A stretch of DNA of 64,000 nucleotides from NCBI GenBank assembly GCA_041752315.1, contig JBGSHJ010000086.1, forward strand, positions 124,001 through 188,000, in the 5' to 3' direction. Under the pieces are notes generated by a model. That model was not told the DNA's origin, did not search any database, and saw nothing but the letters and a program-made list of their open reading frames with translations. This document shows, one piece after another, positions 34,788 to 43,630 of this stretch (its first letter is position 1; every line of letters begins with the position of its first letter). Source of the stretch: SYFY01 sp041752315 (GTDB lineage Bacteria > Pseudomonadota > Gammaproteobacteria > Pseudomonadales > Azotimanducaceae). Both the position numbers and the translations under genes were made by a program.

Positions 34788-35095
34788 AATTCGACCAGCA
34801 CCCAGCTTGGGATCAGCATGTCCGCCTGGTCGAGTTCCCCGAAGCCCTTGGTTGGATCGCGGGGCACCAGATAGTAGGGTCTACCGATGCTGGGTACGAT
34901 TCGAATCATCCTCAAATGCCCGTTTTGCCGATACTCATAAATTGTTCGCTGCTCGGTTGCAATGATCGTCACATCCGGGCCGTCGTCTTCGGCGTTTGCC
35001 GCAAGGGCAGACCCGCACAGCAAGGCCAGAAGCATGGCGCCAAGGATGCAAACGACGCGGAAGTGTGGACGCTGTAGTAAAGTCATCGGGAGCAT
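34784..35095 (-). CDS. DUF2782 family secreted protein
   Basis: A protein of about 103 residues with a signal peptide (VVCILGAMLLALLCGSALA). The conserved DUF2782 core is VTIIATEQRTIYEYRQNGHLRMIRIVPSIGRPYYLVPRD. Function unknown; probably periplasmic. It lies upstream of thrB with an ATGA overlap and divergent from polA with only three bases between start codons, an arrangement known from Pseudomonas. An ATG at 35086 is an alternative start. The promoter of each gene must lie inside the other's coding end. Confidence 0.85.
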   Translation of the reverse strand: MLPMTLLQRPHFRVVCILGAMLLALLCGSALAANAEDDGPDVTIIATEQRTIYEYRQNGHLRMIRIVPSIGRPYYLVPRDPTKGFGELDQADMLIPSWVLVEF

Positions 35096-35098
35096 CGG

Positions 35099-37855
35099 AT
35101 GACAAATTGGGAGGGAATGGTGACGCAATCTGCCGATAAAGCAACAACTCCGGAAGATATGCCACCGCTGTTGCTGGTCGACGGATCTTCTTATCTTTAC
35201 CGCGCCTACTTCGCCCTGCCCAACCTCACGACCAGCACCGGATTCCCAACAGGGGCGATACGCGGTGTCATCGGCATGTTGCGCAAACTCTCCAGGGACT
35301 TTACCGGTAGTCCCATAGCGGTGGTCTTTGACGCACCCGGCAAGACCTTCCGCGATGAAATCTATCCGGAATACAAAGCCAACCGGGAGTCGATGCCCGA
35401 CCCACTTCGCCAGCAGATTTCGCCGATTCACGAAATCATCAAGGCAATGGGGTTGCCACTGCTGGTCGTTCCTGGCGTTGAAGCGGATGACGTCATCGGC
35501 ACGCTGGCCGCCGATGCGACCCGTGCCAGGCGACATACCGTCATTTCCACGGGCGACAAGGACATGGCACAACTGGTGACAGAGCATGTCACTCTGGTAG
35601 ATACGATGAAGGACGTCCGGCTCGATCGCTCTGGTGTGATCGAGAAACACGGTGTTCCGCCGGAACTGATTGTCGATTACCTGGCACTGACGGGAGACAC
35701 TTCTGACAACATCCCCGGAATTCCCAAGGTCGGTGCAAAAACCGCAGCCAAGTGGTTACAGGAACATGGGACGCTGGATGCACTCATTACCAACGCAGCC
35801 AAGGTCGGTGGCAAGATTGGTGAGAGTCTGCGAGACAATCTGCACATCCTGCCGCTGTCACGTTCACTTGCGACGATCAAGTGTGACGTCGAACTGGATC
35901 TCGGCATTCATGATCTGCTCCATGGTGTGGTCGACACGGATACGCTTCGTGAGCGTTTTACCCAACTTGAGTTTCGAACCTGGCTGCACGAGTTGGACAG
36001 TGCGAACACCGAAGAGGCTGCAGCATCCGAGATGATCGAGCCCGGCACACGGCGATATGAATGTGTCACCACGTTTGAAGCGCTGGATGTCTGGTTGGCG
36101 CGTTTGCGCGAAGCCAGTGTTTTTGCCTTTGATACTGAAACGACATCGCTCGACTACATGCAGGCGGACCTGGTTGGAATGTCTTTCGCGGTAGAACCCG
36201 GACTCGCGGCCTATCTACCGGTTGGTCATGATTACATTGGCGCTCCTGCCCAACTGGATCGTGAGCAGGTTTTTGCACGCATCAGACCGTTGCTGGAGGA
36301 TCCGGATCTCCTGAAGATCGGACAGAACATCAAGTACGATCTCAGTGTTCTGGCGCGCCACGGCATCAACATGCAAGGGGTAGCGTTCGACACGATGCTG
36401 GAGAGTTACGTACTCGACAGCGTCGGCAGCCGTCATAACATGGACGATCTGGCGCTGAAGTTCCTGGGTGTGCGCACGATCCACTTTGAAGACGTCGCGG
36501 GCAAAGGGGCAAAGCAGCTTACGTTCAATCAGGTGCCAGTCGAACAGGCGACAGAATATGCGGCAGAAGATGCGGACGTGACCCTGCAGTTACATCGGCG
36601 TCTGATGCCGGATCTGAACAAGTTACCTGGTCTGCTGTCCGTGTTCTCGGAAATCGAGATGCCACTGGTTCCAGTGCTGTCGCGCATCGAACGACATGGT
36701 GCATTGGTAGACGGTACACTGCTCAATGAACAGAGTCGTGAGATCGAGCATCGACTGAAGACCCTCCGGGCGGAAGTCATGGGTCTGGCAGGGATTGATT
36801 TTAATATCGACAGCCCCAAGCAGTTGCAGGAAGTGCTCTATGAACGGCTGCAGCTTCCGGTTTTGCGCAAGACCCCGGGCGGGCAACCCAGTACGGCAGA
36901 GCCGGTTCTGGCGGAACTGGCCCACGATTATGAACTGCCGAAGGTCATCATGGAGTACAGGGGGCTGGCAAAGCTCAAGTCCACCTATACCGACAAGCTC
37001 CCACAACAGATCAACGCACACAGCGGCCGGATTCATACTTCCTATCACCAGGCCGTCGCGTCCACAGGCAGGCTGTCCTCCGCTGATCCGAATCTGCAGA
37101 ACATCCCGATCCGCACGGCGGAAGGCAGGCGGATTCGTCAGGCCTTTGTTGCCCCCGCCGGGTACCGAATTCTTGCCGCCGACTATTCCCAGATCGAACT
37201 TCGCATCATGGCGCACCTGTCCGGAGACGAATCACTGCTGACGGCATTTTCGCGAGGCCTTGATATCCATCGAGCAACCGCAGGTGAAGTCTTTGATGTG
37301 GATCCACTGCTGGTGTCGGATGATCAGCGGCGTAGTGCGAAGGCCATCAACTTCGGTCTGATTTATGGCATGTCTGCATTTGGGCTGGCACGACAACTCG
37401 GAATTTCACGCTCGCTGGCCGCGGACTACATCGAACGGTACTTTCTGCGTTACCCCGGTGTGCGTGCCTACATGGACGCAACCCGTACACTGGCCCATGA
37501 TCAGGGGTTCGTGGAAACAGTGTTCGGTCGCCGTTTGTACCTGCCGGAAATCAATGCAGGAAACCTGCAGCGTCGACAAGCCGCTGAACGCACTGCCATC
37601 AATGCGCCCATGCAAGGCACTGCCGCCGATGTCATCAAGCGAGCGATGTTGCGTGTGGACAGGCGGCTGCAGGCAGGCTCACTTCGCGCAGCGATGATCA
37701 TGCAGGTCCACGATGAACTGGTGTTCGAGGTTGCCGAGTCGGATGTGGTGCCACTGCGTGCAATGGTTGTGCAGGAAATGGAGGCCGCGGCGACACTTCG
37801 TGTTCAGCTGGTGGTTGACTGCGGAGTTGGCGACAACTGGGATGAAGCCCACTGA
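35099..37855 (+). CDS. polA: DNA polymerase I
   Basis: Pol I removes RNA primers and fills repair gaps. The 918-residue product has all three domains. The 5'-3' exonuclease starts at about residue 21 (MPPLLLVDGSSYLYRAYFALPNL). The 3'-5' exonuclease has intact acidic residues (FDTETTS, GQNIKYDL, YAAEDADV). The polymerase has motif A DYSQIELRIMAHLSGD, motif B RRSAKAINFGLIYGMSAFGL and motif C QVHDELVFEV. The start at 35099 has GGGAG six bases upstream; ATGs at 35117 and 35159 are alternatives. Confidence 0.97.
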   Translation: MTNWEGMVTQSADKATTPEDMPPLLLVDGSSYLYRAYFALPNLTTSTGFPTGAIRGVIGMLRKLSRDFTGSPIAVVFDAPGKTFRDEIYPEYKANRESMPDPLRQQISPIHEIIKAMGLPLLVVPGVEADDVIGTLAADATRARRHTVISTGDKDMAQLVTEHVTLVDTMKDVRLDRSGVIEKHGVPPELIVDYLALTGDTSDNIPGIPKVGAKTAAKWLQEHGTLDALITNAAKVGGKIGESLRDNLHILPLSRSLATIKCDVELDLGIHDLLHGVVDTDTLRERFTQLEFRTWLHELDSANTEEAAASEMIEPGTRRYECVTTFEALDVWLARLREASVFAFDTETTSLDYMQADLVGMSFAVEPGLAAYLPVGHDYIGAPAQLDREQVFARIRPLLEDPDLLKIGQNIKYDLSVLARHGINMQGVAFDTMLESYVLDSVGSRHNMDDLALKFLGVRTIHFEDVAGKGAKQLTFNQVPVEQATEYAAEDADVTLQLHRRLMPDLNKLPGLLSVFSEIEMPLVPVLSRIERHGALVDGTLLNEQSREIEHRLKTLRAEVMGLAGIDFNIDSPKQLQEVLYERLQLPVLRKTPGGQPSTAEPVLAELAHDYELPKVIMEYRGLAKLKSTYTDKLPQQINAHSGRIHTSYHQAVASTGRLSSADPNLQNIPIRTAEGRRIRQAFVAPAGYRILAADYSQIELRIMAHLSGDESLLTAFSRGLDIHRATAGEVFDVDPLLVSDDQRRSAKAINFGLIYGMSAFGLARQLGISRSLAADYIERYFLRYPGVRAYMDATRTLAHDQGFVETVFGRRLYLPEINAGNLQRRQAAERTAINAPMQGTAADVIKRAMLRVDRRLQAGSLRAAMIMQVHDELVFEVAESDVVPLRAMVVQEMEAAATLRVQLVVDCGVGDNWDEAH

Positions 37856-37860
37856 GTGGG

Positions 37861-38238
37861 CTAAACGTCCGCCTGGGTGCTTAACCGGCGAAGGTTGTAG
37901 ACGTGTGCCGCGAGGAGACTGATCGCTCCAAGCACGGTGAAGAGGATCTGTCGCTCGTGATTGTCAACCCATACACCGACGGCGAGAAGAAAGATTCCGA
38001 GTGCCACTCCTACCGCAAAAATGGGACTTCTGACGTGTGGGCTGGTGCGCAGAAAAGCCAGCAGGCTGACGGGTGCGGCAAGTGCGAGAAACAGCCAGTG
38101 CCAATGGTTCTCTGCCAGAACCGCGAATATGCCGAACGGAAAGAGGACGACCAGAACCGGCAGCGCAAGGCAATGCACCATGCACAGAATCGAGACGCCA
38201 ATTGCGCCACGATCGAACCACGAAGGTGCTTCCTTCAT
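37861..38238 (-). CDS. MerC-domain membrane protein
   Basis: A 125-residue protein with four hydrophobic segments. The first contains CMVHCLALPVLVV, matching the conserved cysteine region of MerC-type proteins. MerC is a mercuric-ion uptake protein in mer operons, but chromosomal MerC-domain proteins like this one are common and of unknown function. There is no mer regulator or reductase near. Its ATG overlaps the prlC stop (ATGA), so it is probably cotranscribed with prlC. Confidence 0.8.
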   Translation of the reverse strand: MKEAPSWFDRGAIGVSILCMVHCLALPVLVVLFPFGIFAVLAENHWHWLFLALAAPVSLLAFLRTSPHVRSPIFAVGVALGIFLLAVGVWVDNHERQILFTVLGAISLLAAHVYNLRRLSTQADV

Positions 38239-40358
38239 GCCGCCGTAGCCAGTAATCCCTGCTTGGCGAGCAGGGCTTGCGGGTCGGCATCGCGCCCACG
38301 GAACATTCGGAAAATCTCCGCTGCAGGCAGGCTGCCACCCAGCGCGAGTACCGTGGATTTGAATCGCTCAGCGACTCTGCGCAGCGCGACTGGATCTTCC
38401 AGACCAGCGTCGTGAAAAGCACCGAATGCGTCGGCGGCGAGCACTTCCGCCCACTTGTACGAATAATAGCCGGCGGCGTAACCACCAGAAAACAGGTGCG
38501 AAAACGCCGGCAGCTGGGTCTCGTCACGTAGCGACGGCAACACCAGGGTTTCCCGTGCGACGACTTGTTCGATGGCCTGGGGTGATTGACTTTCGTTTGC
38601 ACCAGCCACACCGAATTGTTCATGGATACGCAAATCCGTCTTGGCGAACATCAGTTGCCGAAGTGTTGCGTTGCCCGCCATGAAATTGGCGCCATCGATG
38701 ATTCGAGCGGCAATTTCCTCGGACAGGACTTCACCGGTGCCGATATGCTGGCTCAGCGAGCGCAGGAACGGCTTGTGGTCCATCCAGTATTCGTTGAACT
38801 GGCTGGCCAGTTCAACGGCATCCCATTCGACAAGGTTCAGACCGGACGCGGAGCCCTCGTTCACTTCCGTAAACAACAGCTGGGTCGCGTGCCCGAATTC
38901 GTGGAAAAGCGTACGCACCTCATCCAGAGACATGAGCGCAGGCTGACCGTCAGCGGGTGGCCGCGCATTCATGACCAGCAGTGCAACAGGTAGCGAAGCT
39001 TCCTTGCTGCCGGTTGCCAGCAGTCGATTGCGGTCAACCACGGTGTTCATCCACGCGCCGCCGCGTTTTTCTCCTGGCCGTGAATAGGGATCGAGAAAAA
39101 ATCCGGCAATCGTACGGTTGTCGATCTCGACGCGATAAAACTGCACATCCGGATGCCAGAGAGGGACACTGCCATCGGTGACTGGCGTGAACGTTGCGCC
39201 ATAAAGTTTGCCGGTCAGTTCAAACAAGCCGTTCAACACAATGGGCAACTGGAAGTAGGAGCGAAGGGCTTCGTTATCGTAACCAAAACGGGCCAACTCC
39301 AGCTTCTCGGACCAGAACGCTATGTCCCAGGGTGCAAGGTCGTCAGAGCTGCCCTGTGCTTTGGCGAATGCCGTCAAATCCGCAAGCTCGCGCTTGGCAG
39401 CCGGTCGTGCGGCAGACTCAAGCTGGCCCATCAACCGCCAGACTGTGGCCGGGGAGTCTGCCATCTTCGCGTCGAGGCTGTACTCCACATAATTCGGGAA
39501 GCCGACAAGCGCGGCCATTTCCTGTCGCAGGCACAGGATTTCTTCGAGCACCGGTCGATTGTCCAGTTCCGCACTGGTACCGCGCGCCTTGTAGGCGCGA
39601 TAGAACTGTTCGCGAACGCCTGCGTCCTCCGCATAAGTGACCAGAGAGTGGTTGACCCCGTTGACGATGAAATGCCATGGCCCCGCTGTGTTGGTCGCGG
39701 TTGTCACACCGTCTTCCCGGGCGGTGGCTGCCGCCATATCGAGCAGTGCTTGCGGGATGCCGGCAATCTCCTTCAAGGTCGTCAACCTGACCCGCGCCTT
39801 GCGTTCCGCTTTCAACAGATTGGTGCTGAACGTGTTGGCAAGTTCGCTCAGGCGAGTCTGGATGGTCTGAAATCGTTGACGAGAAGCATCCTCGAGATAA
39901 ACACCCGCACGCTCCATGCCACGCAGCGTTTCGGTGGCAATTCTCTGACGGACAGCGTCGAGCGAGCGCCATTCCGTGCCTGACTGCATGGCTTTCAGGG
40001 CAGCGTAAACAGAGCGGCTCTGGCTCATCCGATTACCCAGGTCGACAAACCGGGGGCGGATCAGGTCGTACGCCGCCTGCAATTCATCGGAATATCGGAC
40101 GCTGATCAAATGGCTGATGGCGCCAAAACAACGGCCCAGCCTGATGTTCAAACGCTCGAGTGGCTCCATCAGGCCCGACCAGGTTGGTGGGGCTGACTCT
40201 TCCAGTTCGTGAAAGGCAGACTCGATCCAGGTCAGTAGGACATCGACGCCTGGTTCGATGAGATCCGGCTTGATGGCAGACCATTCTGGCAGGTGGGTCA
40301 GTCGACCGACCGTTCGGTCCCGTTCCAGTTCAACGAGTGCTTCATTGGGTGAGATCAT
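38235..40358 (-). CDS. prlC: Oligopeptidase A (M3 family)
   Basis: PrlC is a cytoplasmic zinc oligopeptidase that degrades signal peptides and other short peptides. The 707-residue product is slightly longer than the usual 680. The zinc motif HEFGH is at 486-490 in TLFHEFGHATQLLF, with the downstream EWDAVELASQFNEYWM supplying the third ligand. The C-terminal SGGYAAGYYSYKWAEVLAADAFGAF is also characteristic. It is convergent with neither neighbour: engB lies upstream on the same strand after 56 bases, and the MerC-type gene follows. Confidence 0.95.
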   Translation of the reverse strand: MISPNEALVELERDRTVGRLTHLPEWSAIKPDLIEPGVDVLLTWIESAFHELEESAPPTWSGLMEPLERLNIRLGRCFGAISHLISVRYSDELQAAYDLIRPRFVDLGNRMSQSRSVYAALKAMQSGTEWRSLDAVRQRIATETLRGMERAGVYLEDASRQRFQTIQTRLSELANTFSTNLLKAERKARVRLTTLKEIAGIPQALLDMAAATAREDGVTTATNTAGPWHFIVNGVNHSLVTYAEDAGVREQFYRAYKARGTSAELDNRPVLEEILCLRQEMAALVGFPNYVEYSLDAKMADSPATVWRLMGQLESAARPAAKRELADLTAFAKAQGSSDDLAPWDIAFWSEKLELARFGYDNEALRSYFQLPIVLNGLFELTGKLYGATFTPVTDGSVPLWHPDVQFYRVEIDNRTIAGFFLDPYSRPGEKRGGAWMNTVVDRNRLLATGSKEASLPVALLVMNARPPADGQPALMSLDEVRTLFHEFGHATQLLFTEVNEGSASGLNLVEWDAVELASQFNEYWMDHKPFLRSLSQHIGTGEVLSEEIAARIIDGANFMAGNATLRQLMFAKTDLRIHEQFGVAGANESQSPQAIEQVVARETLVLPSLRDETQLPAFSHLFSGGYAAGYYSYKWAEVLAADAFGAFHDAGLEDPVALRRVAERFKSTVLALGGSLPAAEIFRMFRGRDADPQALLAKQGLLATAA

Positions 40359-40414
40359 GGCAGTGCTGTGAACTTCTGGTTTGGACGTGTAGTTTTGCGA
40401 ATCATCGAAGAGCG

Positions 40415-41077
40415 TCAGGAGGCAGGAGTACCCGACGGCTCTGGAGCAATGCCGGATTCTACCGCGTTATCCCGCCACAACGTCGATAGCCGGTCGACCA
40501 GTTCTGGCAGGCCAAGACCTGTTTGTGCCGAAAAAAGCTGCACGGTGACGGATGCATAGGATCTCGTCGCCTGCTGCACCGCCCTGAGTGTGGTGGCCCT
40601 GGCTCCACTACCGAGTTTATCCGCCTTGTTCAGCAGCAAGTGAAGAGGCATGCCACAGCGGGTCCCCCATTTGAGCAGATCGATGTCGAAAGGTTGGAGG
40701 GGATGGCGGATGTCCATGACAACGACGACTCCGCACAGGGGCTTGCGTTGCTCGAGATAGGTATTGACGGAGTCTTGCCAGACCGCCTGAGCGGCTTTTT
40801 CAGCCTTTGCGTATCCGTAGCCTGGCAGGTCGACCAGTCGATCGCCGTTGGGCAACTGAAAAAAGTTCAGCAATTGGGTCCGGCCTGGAGTCTTGCTGAC
40901 TTTGGCGGTGTGCCGGTTTCCGGTGAGTCGGTTGATGACACTCGACTTGCCGGCGTTGGAACGACCGGCGATGGCGATCTCGGGACCTGCCGGAGGTGGA
41001 CAGTGCGCCAGGTTCGGAGCGCTCAACACAAACTCGGCGTTCAGGCGCATCGTCTCCAGACGGTGGCTTTCGTTCAT
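40415..41077 (-). CDS. engB: Ribosome biogenesis GTP-binding protein EngB (YsxC/YihA)
   Basis: EngB is an essential GTPase in large-subunit assembly. The 220-residue product shows P-loop GRSNAGKS at 38-45, switch region KTPGRTQLLNFF, DLPGYGYAKA for G3, and NKADKLG for guanine specificity. Length and motif spacing are typical. It is divergent from the cytochrome c4 gene, and the pair engB/cytochrome c4/dsbA is conserved with Pseudomonas. A TATAAT at 41086-41091 lies in the gap on the plus strand. Confidence 0.96.
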   Translation of the reverse strand: MNESHRLETMRLNAEFVLSAPNLAHCPPPAGPEIAIAGRSNAGKSSVINRLTGNRHTAKVSKTPGRTQLLNFFQLPNGDRLVDLPGYGYAKAEKAAQAVWQDSVNTYLEQRKPLCGVVVVMDIRHPLQPFDIDLLKWGTRCGMPLHLLLNKADKLGSGARATTLRAVQQATRSYASVTVQLFSAQTGLGLPELVDRLSTLWRDNAVESGIAPEPSGTPAS

Positions 41078-41190
41078 CTTGGGTTATAATCCGCGCGCCG
41101 TTTGAGCCAGTTCAGAGTCTATCACTCAGTCCGGCACACGAGGGCACGCGCTTTGGCGTGACAAACAGGCAAGTGACTCACCTTCAGGTC

Positions 41191-41844
41191 ATGAACAGAG
41201 GAAGCAAGACGGTGTTTGCGACACGAATTTCCAAAGGGTTGGCAGCGGTTGTTGTCGCTTTGATTGCGACGGGACCGGTTCATGCGGCAGGCAATGCCGA
41301 AACCGGCAAGGCACAGGCAGCACCCTGTGGTGCATGTCATGGCCAGGATGGTGCTACCGGTCTGGATGCCACCTATCCAAATCTGGCGGGTCAGAACCAG
41401 AAGTACCTGTTGCGTCAGTTGCGCATGATCCAGGATGGCAGCCGGGATATTCCGCTGATGGCGGGTCAGCTCAATGGCAAGAGTGAGCAGGATCTTGCGG
41501 ATCTTGCGGCCTATTACGAATCCCTGCCTGCCAAGCTGGCTCAGGCAGAAGGGGATGATGCGAGTATCGCCATGGCTCAGCGGCTGTATCGCGGTGGCAA
41601 CCTGCAAAAAAGTGTTGCCGCGTGTTCTGCCTGCCATTCACCCGGTGGGGTTGGTAATGCGCCGGCCGGCTTTCCGCTGCTCTCGGGTCAGTCGCCACAA
41701 TATACGATTGCTCAATTGACCGCCTATCGGGAAGGCGTCCGCAAGACCGATGACGACTACGGTGGCATGATGCGTGATGTCGCGGCCGGATTGAACGACA
41801 CTGAAATCAAGGCCCTTGCGGATTATCTGCGCGGCGTACACTAA
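41191..41844 (+). CDS. Diheme cytochrome c4
   Basis: Cytochrome c4 is a periplasmic or membrane-attached two-heme electron donor, often feeding cytochrome oxidases. The 217-residue product has a signal peptide (LAAVVVALIATGPVHAA) and two similar halves. Heme motifs are CGACH and CSACH, each followed later by a methionine in an LMAGQ or MMRDVAA context. I chose the ATG at 41191; the frame is open upstream but reads through the divergent promoter region. It may donate electrons to the caa3-type oxidase encoded about 12 kb away. Confidence 0.94.
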   Translation: MNRGSKTVFATRISKGLAAVVVALIATGPVHAAGNAETGKAQAAPCGACHGQDGATGLDATYPNLAGQNQKYLLRQLRMIQDGSRDIPLMAGQLNGKSEQDLADLAAYYESLPAKLAQAEGDDASIAMAQRLYRGGNLQKSVAACSACHSPGGVGNAPAGFPLLSGQSPQYTIAQLTAYREGVRKTDDDYGGMMRDVAAGLNDTEIKALADYLRGVH

Positions 41845-41954
41845 AGGTCGTTGCGTCGGTTCATCGAACGACCAATACCTTGCATGGGATCGCCACTGGC
41901 CGGCCAGTTCGCAACGAAACAGTGAAGTCAGCTACTGATAGTCGAGAGGACGGT

Positions 41955-42626
41955 ATGCGTTTTTCCAAAGTTGTCGCGCTTGCGTTCGTCGGTCTGATCC
42001 ATTTTTTTTCTTCAAGCACCATTCAGGCTGAAGAAGCCTGGGAAGCCGGTACCCACTACGAAGTTCTGCCCATTCCGGTCCAGACTGGCGATCCAGAATC
42101 CGTCGAGGTCGTCGAACTGTTTTCCTATGCGTGCATTCACTGCTTCACGTTTGACCCGGATCTCAACAAGTGGCAATCCGCAGCGCCAGCCGATGTGAAG
42201 TTCCTCCGAATACCCGCGGTCTTCAATGCTGACTGGCAGTTGATGGCGCAAGCCTATTTCACGGCCGAAGTGCTTGATGTAGTCGAGAAGGTACATGAAC
42301 CTCTGTTCAACGCCATCCACGTGGAATCCCGCGATCTTCGGGATCCGGTTGTCATGGCAGAAATTTTCGAGAAACATGCGGCGGTCAAACCGGCTGAGTT
42401 CAACGACATCTACAATTCATTCAGCGTGCGCAATCGTGTCAACCAGGCCGTGGCCAAGGGACGTGCCTACCGGATTACGGGAGTTCCTACACTGATCGTC
42501 AATGGCAAGTACCGGGTGGATGGGCAACTGGCCGGCAACAACACAAGAATGCTGCAAGTGGTCGACTTTCTGATTGCCAAGGAGCGCGCATCTGTCGGGG
42601 ATAGCGCCAAGGCAGTCACGCATTGA
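41955..42626 (+). CDS. dsbA: Thiol:disulfide interchange protein DsbA
   Basis: DsbA oxidises cysteine pairs of periplasmic proteins. The 223-residue product has a signal peptide (VVALAFVGLIHFFSSSTIQA) and a thioredoxin fold with active site CIHC at 60-63. This is a variant of the CPHC of enteric DsbA. The inserted helical domain and the cis-proline loop (RITGVPTLIVNGKYRV) are present. The ATG at 41955 has GAGAGGA just upstream. The order cytochrome c4-dsbA-endonuclease/phosphatase is shared with Pseudomonas. Confidence 0.94.
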   Translation: MRFSKVVALAFVGLIHFFSSSTIQAEEAWEAGTHYEVLPIPVQTGDPESVEVVELFSYACIHCFTFDPDLNKWQSAAPADVKFLRIPAVFNADWQLMAQAYFTAEVLDVVEKVHEPLFNAIHVESRDLRDPVVMAEIFEKHAAVKPAEFNDIYNSFSVRNRVNQAVAKGRAYRITGVPTLIVNGKYRVDGQLAGNNTRMLQVVDFLIAKERASVGDSAKAVTH

Positions 42627-42737
42627 CGTTTCCGTCTTGAGGTGTGGGCTGTGCCTGGCAAACAAATGGTAGGCAGTACGCATTTCGGTCCGATCAGACC
42701 CTCTAGACTCAAGCCGCGAATCCATTCAAAGGTCACT

Positions 42738-43565
42738 ATGCGGTCCTGGGCGTGGCGTGCACGGCGCGCAGAAGTAGTCACACCCGAAGTCAACATCAGG
42801 TCAATTCCGAAAGATCGGGTAATTGATGCTGCGCCACTTCGGCTCCTTTCGTTCAATATCCAGGTGGGTATTCAGACCACGCGTTACCACCACTATGTGA
42901 CCAACGGGTGGAAACATGTTTTCCCGCACATGAATCGTGCGCAGAACCTGCGACGTATTGCCGATGTGGTCAGCGACTACGATGTGGTTGCACTCCAGGA
43001 AATCGATGGGGGGTCGCTGCGCAGCGGCTATATCAACCAGGTCGAATATGTTGCGGATCGTGCGCAGTTTCCGTACTGGTATGCACAACTCAATCGTGAT
43101 CTGGGTCCTTTGGCGCAGCATGGCAATGGCGTGCTCACCCGAATCGAGCCCAGCAACATGGAAGACCACAAGCTGCCAGGAGTGATCCCTGGCCGTGGCG
43201 CGATTGTGCTGCGGCTGCCCTACGCAGGCCAGGAAGTATTGGTGGTCTTGTTGCACCTGTCGCTTGGCGCGGGTTCAAGGCAGCGTCAGCTGGAGTATGT
43301 CGCCAAGCTGATTGCAGGTGCGGAACACGTCGTGGTGATGGGAGACATGAACAGTTCAGCGGCAGCCTTGCTGGCAGACTCTGCATTGGGTTATTCAGGC
43401 TTGCGGCTGGCGGAGGACATTCAACCGACCTATCCAGCCTGGCGGCCGAATCTTTCACTCGATCACATTCTGGTCAGCCCGGGCTTTCGTATCGACGACT
43501 ACCAGGTGCTGGACTGCGATGTGTCCGATCACCTGCCGGTAGCCGTCACCCTCTCACTGTACTGA
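42738..43565 (+). CDS. Endonuclease/exonuclease/phosphatase family protein
   Basis: A DNase I-fold hydrolase of about 275 residues. It shows the fold's metal and catalytic motifs: LRLLSFNIQVG, DVVALQEIDGG, LLHLSLGAGSRQRQLEYVAKLI, VVMGDMNSSAAAL, SLDHILVS and CDVSDHLPVAV. Family members include nucleases and lipid or sugar phosphatases, so the substrate is unknown. I chose the ATG at 42738; a GTG at 42642 would add 32 residues. It follows dsbA as in Pseudomonas. Confidence 0.9.
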   Translation: MRSWAWRARRAEVVTPEVNIRSIPKDRVIDAAPLRLLSFNIQVGIQTTRYHHYVTNGWKHVFPHMNRAQNLRRIADVVSDYDVVALQEIDGGSLRSGYINQVEYVADRAQFPYWYAQLNRDLGPLAQHGNGVLTRIEPSNMEDHKLPGVIPGRGAIVLRLPYAGQEVLVVLLHLSLGAGSRQRQLEYVAKLIAGAEHVVVMGDMNSSAAALLADSALGYSGLRLAEDIQPTYPAWRPNLSLDHILVSPGFRIDDYQVLDCDVSDHLPVAVTLSLY

Positions 43566-43630
43566 ACGAGGCACCTGCCACATGGCGGGTCAGGTGCCTG
43601 CTGGTGAATGCGGCTGTCAGCCGACCAGGT

